Assembly: GCA_001464065.1 (NCBI GenBank)
Contig: LNDN01000065.1
Coordinates: forward strand, 1-64,000
Length of the DNA: 64,000 nt
Direction: 5' to 3'
Origin: Acidobacteria bacterium Ga0077522
GTDB taxonomy: Bacteria; Acidobacteriota; Vicinamibacteria; Vicinamibacterales; Vicinamibacteraceae
This document shows, in pieces, positions 28,639 through 37,904 of this stretch (the stretch's first letter is position 1; the number at the start of each line of letters is the position of its first letter). The position numbers were made by a program, and so were the translations under genes. Under the pieces are notes generated by a model, which was not told the DNA's origin, made no database searches, and worked only from the letters and a program-made list of their open reading frames with translations.

Positions 28639-29885
28639 GCGAGAACCGGCAGGCAGAGCGGCGGCGTGACGTGGAAGGGCAGCGTCGCGATCTCGGCGAG
28701 CGCCTGGCCCATGGCGGCCGTCGAACACGCTTCGAGCGTGATCACGAACGGCAGACGGTCCTTCGTGCCGCCCGGTTCCTGCAGGACCGCGTCGATGTTG
28801 ATCGCATGCGCCGAGAAGATCGACGCCAGGCTCGCGATGATCCCGGGACGGTCGTGCACCACGAGGCGCAGGTAGTACGGCGCCATCTGCAGGTTGGTGA
28901 CCGAGGACGGCGCGGTCGTGTTCGGCCAGGCCGCGGGGGCACCGCCCGCGCGGCGAGCGATCGCCAGCAGATCGGACACCACCGCGACGGCGGTGGGGAA
29001 GCCGCCGGCGCCGTAGCCTGCGAACGTGGTCTCCCGCCCGTAGGCGCCCCCGGCGACGATGAGGTTCTGGCTGCCGATGACGCGCGCGAGCGGCGAGGTG
29101 AGCGGCACCAGCGCCGGCCCGACGCGCGCTTCCACCTGACCGTCGGCGGCCGACACCCGCGACACTTGCCGGATGGTGGCCTGCAGCCGCCGCGCGTACA
29201 CGAAGTCGTCGTCGCTGATCGTGCGGATGCTCTCGCACGGGACGTCGGCCGGGGCCAGGTCGAGGCCGAGGCCGACCCGCGCCAGGATGCACAGTTTGGC
29301 GCGCGCGTCGTAGCCCTCGAGGTCGTCGGTGGGATCGGCTTCGGCGAAGCCGGCCGCCTGCGCTTCCTGCAGCGCGACATCGAAGGCCAGCCCGGCCGAT
29401 TCCATCCGCGTCAGGATGTAGTTGCAGGTGCCGTTGAGGATGCCCGAGACGCTGGTCAGGCGATCGCCCGCAATGCCTTCACGGAGCCCGCGCACCACGG
29501 GGATGCCGCCACCGACGGCGGCCTCGAACAGCAGATCGACGCCGCGCTCGGCGGCGCGCCCCAGCAGCGCCTGGCCGTGGGTGGCGATCAGCTGCTTGTT
29601 GGCGGTGACCACGGGGCGCCCGGCGTCGATCGCGCGTTCGTGCCAGGTGCGGGCGGGATCCAGTCCGCCGACGACCTCGACGATCACGTCCACATCGGCC
29701 TCGAGCACGTCGTCGATGCGATCGGTCCAGGTGACCGCGTCCGGCACCCACGCGACACGCTTGCGGGCGACGTCGCGATTGAAGATGTGCGAGAGCGTCA
29801 GCAGGCCATCGCTGCGCTCGACGATCAGGCGGGCCACGGCCTGACCCACCGTGCCGAAGCCGAGCAGTCCTACGGTCAATGCCAT
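28635..29885 (-). CDS. hom: Homoserine dehydrogenase with ACT domain
   Basis: Reduces aspartate semialdehyde to homoserine. 416 residues: NAD(P)-binding VGLLGFGTVGQAVARLI, the catalytic region ILNGTCNYILTRME and EAQAAGFAEADPTDDLEGYDA, and a C-terminal ACT domain (about 340-416, LRLVVHDRPGIIASLASIF) for threonine feedback. The ATG at 29885 begins the conserved domain; an in-frame ATG at 30053 would add an unconserved 56-residue extension through a terminator-like hairpin and is unlikely to be the start. First gene of the hom-thrB-thrC-lysC operon. Confidence 0.93.
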   Translation of the reverse strand: MALTVGLLGFGTVGQAVARLIVERSDGLLTLSHIFNRDVARKRVAWVPDAVTWTDRIDDVLEADVDVIVEVVGGLDPARTWHERAIDAGRPVVTANKQLIATHGQALLGRAAERGVDLLFEAAVGGGIPVVRGLREGIAGDRLTSVSGILNGTCNYILTRMESAGLAFDVALQEAQAAGFAEADPTDDLEGYDARAKLCILARVGLGLDLAPADVPCESIRTISDDDFVYARRLQATIRQVSRVSAADGQVEARVGPALVPLTSPLARVIGSQNLIVAGGAYGRETTFAGYGAGGFPTAVAVVSDLLAIARRAGGAPAAWPNTTAPSSVTNLQMAPYYLRLVVHDRPGIIASLASIFSAHAINIDAVLQEPGGTKDRLPFVITLEACSTAAMGQALAEIATLPFHVTPPLCLPVLA

Positions 29886-29968
29886 CACGGGAATTCTACA
29901 TGCGATGTGGATATGCGCATGAGTGGATGGACAAGCTATGACAGGAGTCCGCGGCGCCGTGGCCCGAC

Positions 29969-30003
29969 AAAAAGGGGCCGGACGGGTGCGAGTCGTCCAG
30001 CCC
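29969..30003 (-). terminator. Intrinsic terminator or attenuator between the LysR gene and hom
   Basis: On the minus strand a 10-bp stem (GGGCTGGACG with CGTCCGGCCC, one G-U pair) and 9-nt loop is followed by CTTTTTG. It lies 144 nt after the LysR stop and 84 nt before the hom start. It may simply end the LysR transcript, or control read-through into the threonine operon. A short frame from an ATG at 30053 runs through it and holds five Thr codons within 23 residues. The rest of 29886-30146 shows no gene. Confidence 0.7.
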
Positions 30004-30146
30004 AAGGAGGGACGTGCGTACTGGCTTGTGATGCGGCATGTGGCAGAGCACATGCTGCGCGCACACTACTGCTGATGCGGCCGCCGGTGGAAATAGAATG
30101 ATGTTATCGAATGAGCGGGCGCGCCTTATGGGCGCACGAGCCGAGG

Positions 30147-31088
30147 TCAGGCGTGGACGTCGGGGCCGATGCGGTCGCGGCCAGGCGGCGGGATGACCCG
30201 CAGCCGCGGCTTGACGCGATCGAAGGACGCCAGCACTTCCTGGACCGCGCGCGGCACGCGGTTGGCGCGCACGTAGACCCACCCGGTCTCGCGAATCAGG
30301 GTCTGCCCGGTGATGCGGGCGCAGAAGAACTGGCCGGACGCCACCTCGCGGGCCACGCTCTGATACGAGATGATCGACAGCCCCAACCCGGCCCGCACCA
30401 GGGCCTTGATGATCTCGACGTTCTCGGTCTCGGTGACGATCTGCGGGACGATCTGGTTGCGCAGGAAGAACTCGTCGACGACCCGGCGCGTGTTCGACCC
30501 GGTCTCGAACAGCACGAACGGCTGGTCGCGGAGGTCGGCCGGCGTCACCCGGGCCTTGCTGGCCAGCGGGTGGTTGGGCGACGACACCACGAGCAACTCT
30601 TCCTGCAGGGCCGGCACGGTGACCAGGTCGGGGTCGCTGATCGGCAGTGTCAGGAGGGCGACGTCGGCCGTGCCCGAGCGCAGACCCGCCAGGCACTTGT
30701 CGGTGGCGCCCGCCGTGATCTTGATCTCGGCGTCGGGATGATGCTTGCGGAAGTCGCGGAGCAGGGCAGGGAAGACGTACAGGCTGACCGTCATGCCGCC
30801 CGCCAGCCGGACCGGGCCGATCAGGGACGCCTGCGTGTCGGTGATCCTGGCGACGGTGTCCTTCAGGTCCAGGAAGACCCGGTGGCTCAGTTGCAGCAGG
30901 GCCTCGCCCGCCGGGGTGATGCGGATGCGGCGGCCGATCCGGAGGAAGACGGCCTCGTTGAGTTCTTCCTCGAGCAGCAGGACCTGCCGACTGATCGCCG
31001 ACTGCGAGACGTTGAGCTTCTCGCCGGCGGCGGTGAAGGAGCCGGTCTCGGCAATGGCCCGGATGATTTCGAGTTGGCGAAGGTCCAT
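30147..31088 (-). CDS. LysR-family transcriptional regulator
   Basis: 313 residues. The N-terminal winged helix-turn-helix is MDLRQLEIIRAIAETGSFTA then AAGEKLNVSQSAISRQVLLLE. The effector-binding domain (about 90-295) is of the periplasmic-binding type, with VRLAGGMTVSLYVFPALLRDF and ALVRAGLGLSIISYQSV. The target and inducer are not evident; adjacent same-strand genes are the threonine operon downstream, behind a terminator, and a small unknown gene upstream. No divergent partner lies next to it, which is unusual for this family. Confidence 0.9.
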   Translation of the reverse strand: MDLRQLEIIRAIAETGSFTAAGEKLNVSQSAISRQVLLLEEELNEAVFLRIGRRIRITPAGEALLQLSHRVFLDLKDTVARITDTQASLIGPVRLAGGMTVSLYVFPALLRDFRKHHPDAEIKITAGATDKCLAGLRSGTADVALLTLPISDPDLVTVPALQEELLVVSSPNHPLASKARVTPADLRDQPFVLFETGSNTRRVVDEFFLRNQIVPQIVTETENVEIIKALVRAGLGLSIISYQSVAREVASGQFFCARITGQTLIRETGWVYVRANRVPRAVQEVLASFDRVKPRLRVIPPPGRDRIGPDVHA

Positions 31089-31145
31089 GCCTCGGGCGCG
31101 ATGACGCGACCGGAGCGTACCACGGCGGGCCCTGGCGGACCGGCC

Positions 31146-31379
31146 CTAGCGAACGGCGGCGCGGTAGGCGGCGGCCGGCAGCGGTGCCGGCGACGGGGCG
31201 ATCGGACCGCGGCGACGACGCGCCATCATGGCGTGGTTGCGGCGGTGACTCGCATCGCCGCACGTCACGGCCTTCTCTTCCACGTAGGTGACCACGCTGA
31301 TGGTGCCGGCATCCCGATAGTGTCCGACCACACAGCCGCAGCCCAGCGTCTCGAACCCCAGCAATTTCACGATGCTCAT
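31146..31379 (-). CDS. Small hypothetical protein, 77 residues
   Basis: Starts at the ATG at 31379 with AAGGGGCAGGG upstream. The first ~45 residues (SIVKLLGFETLGCGCVVGHY, then ISVVTYVEEKAVTCGDASHR) look like a compact beta domain with three cysteines and a histidine that could bind metal. The rest is basic (RRNHAMMARRRRG) and Ala/Pro-rich. No family is recognised. It precedes the LysR gene by 57 nt on the same strand. Confidence 0.6.
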   Translation of the reverse strand: MSIVKLLGFETLGCGCVVGHYRDAGTISVVTYVEEKAVTCGDASHRRNHAMMARRRRGPIAPSPAPLPAAAYRAAVR

Positions 31380-31660
31380 GACCCTGCCCCTTGTCGTCCC
31401 GGCCCCGTTGCCCTGATGCGCGCGGCATCCGATTCTTAAGCATGAACCGTGCCGATGTCGTGGTGGCTGCCGGTTCGCCATCAACTCGCTGCAAAAGCGG
31501 CCACTTCCCGGCAGCATGCCAGTCCTGAGTGGCGGAATGGCGACGCTCGCATGACGGCCGTGCCACGTCCGGCGGCGATAAGGTTCACGAATCCGAATGT
31601 GCCCTGCGAAAACTTGGACTGCTTGTGCTCGGATATGGCCGTCGCATATACGTTGACGCC

Positions 31661-32938
31661 GTGCATACACGACTGACGGACCTTCGACAGATCACCCTGG
31701 CGTTGATCGTCGCCTCCAGCGTCGGCGGCACGGCCGCGGCGCAGCAGGGCGCGGCCGACATCGGCCCGCGGTTGTTGCAGGCGCCGCCCGTGGCTGCCGC
31801 CGTCCGCCTCGCTGACAGCCTCGAACCCTGGGTCCTCGAGCAGCAGGTGGCTCTGTGCGAGGTGCCGGCGCCCCCGTTCGCCGAGAAGGCGCGCGCGCAG
31901 GTCTACCGGAAGGCCTTCCAGGCCCTGGGCCTCGCCAACGTACGCATCGACGCCGTCGGTAACGTCATCGGCGAGCGCCCCGGGACCGCCACCGGCCCGC
32001 ACCTCGTCTACAGCGCCCATCTCGATACCGTGTTCCCGGCCGGGACACCGGTAAAGGTCACCCGGACCGGCACGCGCCTCCGAGGCCCCGGGATTACGGA
32101 CGACTGCCGCGGTCTGGCCGTGCTGCTCGGCGTGGTCCGCGCCCTGCGGGACGCGAGGGTCGCCACGCCCGGGCGCATCACGTTCGTCGGCACGGTGGGG
32201 GAGGAGGGGCTGGGCGACCTGCGCGGCGTCAAGCACCTGTTCGGGCCGCAGGGCCTGGCCGGCATCGACCGGTTCGTCTCCATCGACGGCGCCGGGCTGG
32301 AGATCACCAACGGCGGCGTCGGCAGCAAACGGTACCGCGTCACCTTCAAGGGGCCGGGCGGGCACAGCTACGGGGCGTTCGGGCTGCCCAATCCCCTGCA
32401 TGCCATGGGGCGCGCCATCGCCGCCATCGGCGCCCTCGAGGTGCCGACCACCCCGAAGACGACCTTCAACGTCGGGCGGGTCGGCGGGGGGACCTCGGTC
32501 AACTCCATCCCGTTCGAGGGCTGGATGGAGGTGGACCTGCGGTCCGAGGAGGCGGCGTCGCTGGCCGAACTCGACGCACGCGTCCGCAAGGCCATCGACG
32601 CGGCGGTGACGGCCGAGAACGCTCGCTGGCGGCACTCCGCCAAGGTGTCGGCGGAGGTGCGCCTGGTGGGAGACCGACCGGCTGGCCGGACTCCCGACAC
32701 GTCCGACATCGTCCGGGCCGCGGGCTCGGTCCTGAGCGCCCTCCGACAGCGCGTCGTCCTGGACACGTCGTCCACCGACGCCAACGTGCCCATGGCTCGT
32801 GGGGTGCCGGCCATCACCATCGGCGGCGGGGGCACGGGCGAAGGCGCGCATTCCCTCGACGAATCGTTCGACACGGCCGGAGCGGTGGAGGGGCTGCGCC
32901 AGGCCATCCTGCTGGGCGTGGCGCTCGCGCAGCCCTGA
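31661..32938 (+). CDS. M20-family metallopeptidase, exported
   Basis: 425 residues from a GTG at 31661, chosen because it gives a signal peptide (LTDLRQITLALIVASSVGGTAAA); the ribosome binding site is weak. Zinc-binding motifs of M20/PepT-like enzymes are intact: SAHLDTVFP (H and D), GITDDCRGLAVLL (bridging D), GTVGEEGLGDLRG (catalytic E and ligand E), SIDGAG, and GAHSLDESFD (last H). The dimerisation domain lies at about 230-340 (GPGGHSYGAFG). It probably cleaves di- or tripeptides outside the cytoplasm. The 281-nt region upstream (31380-31660) shows no gene. Confidence 0.85.
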   Translation: MHTRLTDLRQITLALIVASSVGGTAAAQQGAADIGPRLLQAPPVAAAVRLADSLEPWVLEQQVALCEVPAPPFAEKARAQVYRKAFQALGLANVRIDAVGNVIGERPGTATGPHLVYSAHLDTVFPAGTPVKVTRTGTRLRGPGITDDCRGLAVLLGVVRALRDARVATPGRITFVGTVGEEGLGDLRGVKHLFGPQGLAGIDRFVSIDGAGLEITNGGVGSKRYRVTFKGPGGHSYGAFGLPNPLHAMGRAIAAIGALEVPTTPKTTFNVGRVGGGTSVNSIPFEGWMEVDLRSEEAASLAELDARVRKAIDAAVTAENARWRHSAKVSAEVRLVGDRPAGRTPDTSDIVRAAGSVLSALRQRVVLDTSSTDANVPMARGVPAITIGGGGTGEGAHSLDESFDTAGAVEGLRQAILLGVALAQP

Positions 32939-33122
32939 GGCGCGGGAGCCCCGGGCGGGACCGTTTCGGGGCCATCCGGGCAGGCGGCGGGACACCGCGG
33001 GCGAGCGGCATGGATTTCGCGTGCGATCCGTGCAAGTGGTTGCAGCAACGACACCTGTAAAGCAATCTGCTAGACTGACGATGTTCCTGACAGAGGCCCC
33101 CGCTCTACCAAGGACTTCCTTG

Positions 33123-34238
33123 ATGCTCCAGCTCGCCGGACTCCGATCGCTTCGTGCGGTCCTTCTGCTTGGTTTCTCGCTCGCCCTCGTCGGCGGGCCG
33201 GTCCTGGCCGAGGCCGCCGCTCCCCGCTCCCAGGGCAAAGCGGCGACCACGGCTGCGCAGAAGAAGAAGCCGACACGCTCGTCGACCCGCCGTGCGACCA
33301 CGACGCGGCGCTCGGCGGCCACGCGTGCCCGGACGACCCGCTATTCCGCCTCGAAGTCCCGGCAGCGCCGCCTCGCCATGGCGCGCGCCCGTCAACTCGC
33401 CTACGCCCGGCAACTCGCCGTCATCCAGACGCCGCAGTTCAAGACCGGCGCCGACGGCCAGCTCATCCCTGACGTGCGTGCGGGGGCCGCGATCATCTAC
33501 AACCCGGCGACGCACGAGGTGTTGTACGAGAGCAACGCCCAGACGCCGCGCTCGATTGCCAGCATCACGAAGGTGATGACGGCCGTGGCCTTCCTCGAGA
33601 ACGAGGTCGACCTGACGCGCGAGGTCACGATTCATCCCGATGACCTGCGCGGGGCCTCCACCACCTATCTCCGCCGCCACGACCGCGCCACCATCCAGCA
33701 GCTGCTGCACCTGCTGCTGATCGGGTCGGACAACGTCGCGGCCCGCACGCTGGCCCGTGCCTCCCTCTACGGCCCGCTGGGGTTCGTCGAGCGGATGAAC
33801 CAGAAGGCCGCCGAACTGGGCCTGTCCAACACGCGCTACTTCGATCCGTCGGGGTTGTACGCCGACAACATGTCGTCGGCCTTCGACATGGCGCGCCTGA
33901 TTTCCTTTGCCGCCGGCGATGAGCGCATCGCCTCGATCATGCGGATGAAGGACTACACGTTCACGGCGCCGACCCGCACCGTGACGCTGCACAACACCAA
34001 CCACCTCGTCGGCAGCGACGTCGACGTGCGCGGCGGCAAGACCGGATTCATCTCGAAGTCGGGCTACTGCCTCGCGACCCTGTTGCGCCTGCCGCAGGGC
34101 GACCAGGTGGCGGTCGTGGTCCTCGGCGCCAAGAGCAATCCGGCCCGGTTCTGGGAGACGCGTCATCTCGTCAACTGGCTCGCTCGCAAGACCCCCGGTC
34201 TGCTGGCCACCCAGACGCCGGACCAACAGCAGGACTAG
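33123..34238 (+). CDS. D-alanyl-D-alanine carboxypeptidase (DacA type)
   Basis: Removes the terminal D-Ala of peptidoglycan stems. 371 residues. The ATG at 33123 has AAGGA 8 nt upstream; an ATG at 33081 lacks one. Signal peptide: AVLLLGFSLALVGGPVLAEA. The active-site motifs are SITK (S147, K150), SDN (S202) and KTG (K306). Between the signal and the catalytic domain is a ~70-residue Lys/Arg/Thr-rich segment (KKKPTRSSTRRATTTRRSAA) that could bind anionic cell-wall polymers. The C-terminal ~30 residues are short for the family and lack a clear membrane anchor. Confidence 0.9.
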   Translation: MLQLAGLRSLRAVLLLGFSLALVGGPVLAEAAAPRSQGKAATTAAQKKKPTRSSTRRATTTRRSAATRARTTRYSASKSRQRRLAMARARQLAYARQLAVIQTPQFKTGADGQLIPDVRAGAAIIYNPATHEVLYESNAQTPRSIASITKVMTAVAFLENEVDLTREVTIHPDDLRGASTTYLRRHDRATIQQLLHLLLIGSDNVAARTLARASLYGPLGFVERMNQKAAELGLSNTRYFDPSGLYADNMSSAFDMARLISFAAGDERIASIMRMKDYTFTAPTRTVTLHNTNHLVGSDVDVRGGKTGFISKSGYCLATLLRLPQGDQVAVVVLGAKSNPARFWETRHLVNWLARKTPGLLATQTPDQQQD

Positions 34239-34249
34239 TCCCCCCGCCT

Positions 34250-34272
34250 GCCGGGCCGGACCGCGGCCCGGC
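34250..34272 (+). terminator. Hairpin after the DacA gene
   Basis: GCCGGGCC pairs perfectly with GGCCCGGC over a 7-nt loop, 11 nt past the stop. It lacks a T-run. The following sequence up to 34435 holds no gene. Confidence 0.4.
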
Positions 34273-34435
34273 GCTGCCTGATTCACGTCCTCACGTCGGC
34301 GGTGCTGCCTGTGCACGACGGGGGCGGACGCCAGCACCACCGCAGATGCCCGCCGGCACACCCGGCCGGGCGTCGCACCGGTGCGTTACACTCGATCAGC
34401 GCCTCTCGTGCTGGTCCTCGAGGCGCCCCAGTTCC

Positions 34436-36451
34436 ATGGCCAAATCACCCCGTCCTCGCAAGACTCCCCCCGCCGACCCGACACCCGCTGTGCCCCCGAC
34501 CGACCCGGTCGCCCCTGCACAAGACACCCCCGCGACGCCGGATCCCGTCGAGCCACGCCCGGTCGAGCCCCCGGCCGCGGCGGACGCGTCCGCGCGTCCA
34601 GTCCCCCGCGCACGGGGCCGTGCCGCGACGCGCACGCCCGCCGTGTCGGCAGGCTCGACGGGGAAGGGGACGGCACAGCCACGCGCCGCACGCCCGGCGA
34701 CCACCAAGGCGGTCGCGAAGAAGACGGTCGGGGCCCGCAAGGTCACCAAGGCGCCTGCCGCGCCAAAGGCGGCCGAGCCGGCGACGCCCAAGGCGCCCGC
34801 CGCGCCCAAGCCCGCGGCCGCACCTCGGGTGCGCAAGGCGCGCACCCTGGCCGAGGCCGTGCAGGCGGTGGCCGCCGCGCCAGTCGCGTCAGACGCGGCG
34901 CCGACAGCCGTGCCCGAGGCGCCGGCGTCCGGTGCGGTGGTCGACGTGTCGTCGGTCTACGGTCCGCACGGACGTCCGCTGCGGATCCTCATGGTGGCGA
35001 GTGAGGCCGTGCCGTTTGCCAAGACGGGCGGGTTGGCCGACGTGGTGGCGGCGCTGCCCAAGGCGCTTGGTGCCCTCGGCCACGAGGTCACCGTGGTCAT
35101 TCCGCGCTATCGGGGCATTCCCGTCGCGAGCACGCCGACCACCAGTTACCCGGTGTCGATGGGCGGTCATGCCTACCAGGCCGACGTCTTCGTGCAGGAG
35201 ACGAGCCCGGGCGTTCGGGTGGCGCTGATCGATCACCCGGCGTTCTTCGACCGCGATGCGCTGTACGGGCTCGGCAGTCACGACTACGAAGACAACCCGC
35301 GCCGATTCGGGTTCCTGTGTCTGGCGGCCCTCGAGTTCGCCCGGCTCGAAGGCGTGCCCGTCGATGTCGTGCACGCGCACGACTGGCAGGGGGGACTCGC
35401 CCCGGTGTACGTGAAGACCCGGTACGCCACCGACCCGGTGCTCGGCGGTGCAGCGACGATCTTCACCATCCACAACATCGCCTATCAGGGCCAGTGCTCG
35501 TCCGACTGGCTGCCACAGCTGGGGCTCGGCTGGGACCTGTTCACGTCCGAGGGGCTGGAGTTCTGGCTCCACGCCAGCCTGCTCAAGGGCGGCATCATGT
35601 TCGCGGACCTGGTCACGACCGTCAGCCCGCGCTACGCCGTGGAACTGATGACCCCGGAGTTCTCCTTCGGCTTCGAAGGCATCCTGCGGCATCGGTCGGC
35701 CCATCTGGTGGGCATCCTGAACGGCATCGACGCCGAGGTCTGGGATCCGGCCACCGATCGCCATCTCCCGCGGCCGTACCGCCTCGACGACATGTCGGGC
35801 AAGCTCGACGCCAAGCGCGTGCTGCTCGAGACCTATGGGTTGCCCGGCGCGGACGAGCTGGCCAGACGCCCCGTGATCGCCATGATTTCGCGCATGGTGG
35901 ACCAGAAGGGGCTCGACCTGATTGCCGCGGTGGCCGAACAGCTGCCGCATCTCGGCGCCGCCTTCGTCGTGCTCGGCACCGGCGAGCCCTGGTACGAAGA
36001 GATGTGGCGGTCGCTGGCCCGGCGCTATCCCGACCGGGTGGGCGTGCGTGTCGGGTTCGACGAGCCGCTGTCGCACGTCATCGAGGCTGGCGCCGACCTG
36101 TTCATGATGCCGTCACGCTTCGAGCCATGCGGCCTCAACCAGATGTACAGCCTGAGGTATGGCACACTGCCTGTAGTGCGTGCGACGGGTGGTCTGGACG
36201 ACACGGTGCAGAACTACGACCCGGCGAGTGGCGCCGGCAACGGGTTCAAGTTCTATGACGCGAGCGGCGAAGCCCTGCTGGGGACGCTGCGCTGGGCGTT
36301 GCACGTCTATCACAATGAGCCCGAACGCTGGCGGCAGCTGCAGCGCGCGGGCATGGCCCTGGATTTCTCCTGGAGCGCTTCGGCGCGTGCGTACCTGGAC
36401 GCCTATGGTCGGGCGCGGACGCACGTGGCCGATCGACAGGCGACCGCCTAG
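34436..36451 (+). CDS. glgA: Glycogen/starch synthase with long low-complexity N-terminal extension
   Basis: Transfers glucose from ADP-glucose to a growing alpha-1,4-glucan. 671 residues; the enzyme core (about 185-665) opens with ILMVASEAVPFAKTGGLADV containing the KTGGL nucleotide-binding motif, and has FTIHNIAYQG, VGILNGIDAEVWDP and the GT5 C-domain (MISRMVDQKGLDL, FMMPSRFEPCGLNQMYSLRYG). About 180 residues in front are Ala/Pro/Lys-rich (AVAKKTVGARKVTKAPAAPK), unlike the family. The ATG at 34436 begins MAKSPRPRK; an upstream ATG would add only 30 residues of poor composition. Confidence 0.92.
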   Translation: MAKSPRPRKTPPADPTPAVPPTDPVAPAQDTPATPDPVEPRPVEPPAAADASARPVPRARGRAATRTPAVSAGSTGKGTAQPRAARPATTKAVAKKTVGARKVTKAPAAPKAAEPATPKAPAAPKPAAAPRVRKARTLAEAVQAVAAAPVASDAAPTAVPEAPASGAVVDVSSVYGPHGRPLRILMVASEAVPFAKTGGLADVVAALPKALGALGHEVTVVIPRYRGIPVASTPTTSYPVSMGGHAYQADVFVQETSPGVRVALIDHPAFFDRDALYGLGSHDYEDNPRRFGFLCLAALEFARLEGVPVDVVHAHDWQGGLAPVYVKTRYATDPVLGGAATIFTIHNIAYQGQCSSDWLPQLGLGWDLFTSEGLEFWLHASLLKGGIMFADLVTTVSPRYAVELMTPEFSFGFEGILRHRSAHLVGILNGIDAEVWDPATDRHLPRPYRLDDMSGKLDAKRVLLETYGLPGADELARRPVIAMISRMVDQKGLDLIAAVAEQLPHLGAAFVVLGTGEPWYEEMWRSLARRYPDRVGVRVGFDEPLSHVIEAGADLFMMPSRFEPCGLNQMYSLRYGTLPVVRATGGLDDTVQNYDPASGAGNGFKFYDASGEALLGTLRWALHVYHNEPERWRQLQRAGMALDFSWSASARAYLDAYGRARTHVADRQATA

Positions 36452-36478
36452 GGTCCGGACGAGCGAGAGGACGACGAG

Positions 36479-36808
36479 ATGGCTTCCGAGAAAGTGCACA
36501 CCCTCACCGACGGCAACTTCACGCAAGTGATCGGTGCGACGCCCCACCCCGTGCTGGTCGATTTCTGGGCCGAGTGGTGCGGCCCGTGCCGCATGCTGGC
36601 GCCCACCATCGAGGCGCTTGCCGACGAGCTCGAGGGCAAGGCCGTCATCGCCAAGCTCGACGTGGACGAGAACCCCAACGTGCCGGGCACCTATGGCATC
36701 CGCTCGATTCCCGCCCTGCTGGTCTTCAAGGGCGGGCAGCTCGTCGACCAGACCATCGGCGTCCAGTCCAAGGACGCGCTGAAGAAGCTGCTCGAACGCC
36801 ACATGTAA
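36479..36808 (+). CDS. trxA: Thioredoxin
   Basis: 109 residues, a standard thioredoxin: FWAEWCGPCRMLAPTIEALA with the WCGPC active site and the cis-proline in RSIPALLVF. Reduces disulphides in cytoplasmic proteins. GAGAGGACG precedes the ATG. Directly followed by thioredoxin reductase, so the redox pair is encoded together. Confidence 0.95.
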   Translation: MASEKVHTLTDGNFTQVIGATPHPVLVDFWAEWCGPCRMLAPTIEALADELEGKAVIAKLDVDENPNVPGTYGIRSIPALLVFKGGQLVDQTIGVQSKDALKKLLERHM

Positions 36809-36812
36809 GGAC

Positions 36813-36834
36813 TGGCTCACCAGCGCGTGAGCCA
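36813..36834 (+). terminator. Hairpin between trxA and trxB
   Basis: TGGCTCAC pairs perfectly with GTGAGCCA over a 6-nt loop. No T-run follows. It could attenuate or stabilise the trxA transcript relative to trxB. Confidence 0.4.
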
Positions 36835-36862
36835 CGATTCGGTCGAGGTAACGAGGCGCGTG

Positions 36863-37852
36863 ATGAGTGACGACTTGCGCAATGTGGTGATCATCGGGTC
36901 CGGTCCGGCCGGCCTCACGGCGGCGCTGTACACGGCGCGCGCCAACCTGCAGCCGCTCGTCATCGAGGGGCTGCAGCCCGGCGGGCAGTTGACCATCACC
37001 ACGATGGTCGAGAACTGGCCGGGGCACCGCGACGGCGTCATGGGCCCGCAGCTCATGACCGACATGCGGGCGCAGGCCGAGCACTTCGGCACGGAGTTCC
37101 TGTCGGGGTTGGTGGAGCGGGTGGACTTCTCGTCCCGCCCGTTCACGCTGACCCTCGACGGGGGCCGCGTCATCCGGGCCAGGACCGTGGTGGTGGCCAC
37201 CGGGGCGTCCGCCAAGCTGCTGGGGCTGCCGTCGGAGATGCAGTTGATGGGCCGAGGCGTCAGCACCTGCGCGACCTGCGACGGCTTCTTCTTCCGCAAT
37301 CGCCCCGTCGCCATCGTCGGCGGCGGCGACACCGCCCTCGAGGAAGCGATCTACCTGTCGAAGCTGGCCTCGCACGTCACCGTGATCCACCGGCGCGACA
37401 CGCTGCGGGCGTCGAAGATCATGCAGGACAAGGCGCTGGCCAACCCGAAGATCTCGTTCCGCTGGAACACGGCGGTCGACGAGATTCTCGCCGACGAGCG
37501 CGGCGACGTGAACAGCGCTCGCCTGCGCAACCTGCAGACCGGCGAGATCGACGTGCTGGCGGTGGACGGCGTCTTCGTCGCCATCGGGCACACGCCGAAC
37601 ACCGGCCTGTTCAAGGGCGTCCTCGACATGGACGAGGGCGGCTATCTCGTCACGACCGGCACCCGGACCAACATCCCCGGGGTGTTCGCCGCGGGCGACG
37701 TGCAGGATCAGGTCTACCGGCAGGCCATCACGTCGGCTGGCACGGGGTGCATGGCGGCCATGGACGCCGAACGGTGGCTGGAACTCGGCGACGCGGAATT
37801 CCATCACAGCGAGCCGCCGGCCTCGGTTGTCGTGGCCACGCTCCAGGCGTAG
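36863..37852 (+). CDS. trxB: Thioredoxin reductase
   Basis: A flavoprotein of 329 residues that reduces thioredoxin with NADPH. FAD motif IIGSGPAGLTAALYTARA, redox-active CATC in STCATCDGFFF, NADPH motif VGGGDTALEEAIYLSK, and the C-terminal GVFAAGDVQDQVYRQAITSAGTG. The ATG at 36863 is immediately preceded by an in-frame GTG. It follows trxA after 54 nt. Confidence 0.95.
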   Translation: MSDDLRNVVIIGSGPAGLTAALYTARANLQPLVIEGLQPGGQLTITTMVENWPGHRDGVMGPQLMTDMRAQAEHFGTEFLSGLVERVDFSSRPFTLTLDGGRVIRARTVVVATGASAKLLGLPSEMQLMGRGVSTCATCDGFFFRNRPVAIVGGGDTALEEAIYLSKLASHVTVIHRRDTLRASKIMQDKALANPKISFRWNTAVDEILADERGDVNSARLRNLQTGEIDVLAVDGVFVAIGHTPNTGLFKGVLDMDEGGYLVTTGTRTNIPGVFAAGDVQDQVYRQAITSAGTGCMAAMDAERWLELGDAEFHHSEPPASVVVATLQA

Positions 37853-37874
37853 CCGTCGGACGTCGTCCGACGGC
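37852..37874. terminator. Perfect 10-bp hairpin between convergent trxB and mnmA
   Basis: GCCGTCGGAC and its complement with a GTC loop begin at the last base of the trxB stop. Symmetrical, with no T-run; placed to end transcription of trxB and, from the other side, mnmA. Confidence 0.45.
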
Positions 37875-37904
37875 GAGGGACACGGCTGGACGGGTGTCCG
37901 GCCG

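Noticed and set aside
31520-31610. tRNA-like pieces (GAGTGGCGGAATGG and GGTTCACGAATCC) before the M20 peptidase gene
   Set aside because: They resemble D- and T-arm sequences of tRNA-Leu, but no acceptor stem or anticodon arm can be folded around them, and the spacing is wrong.
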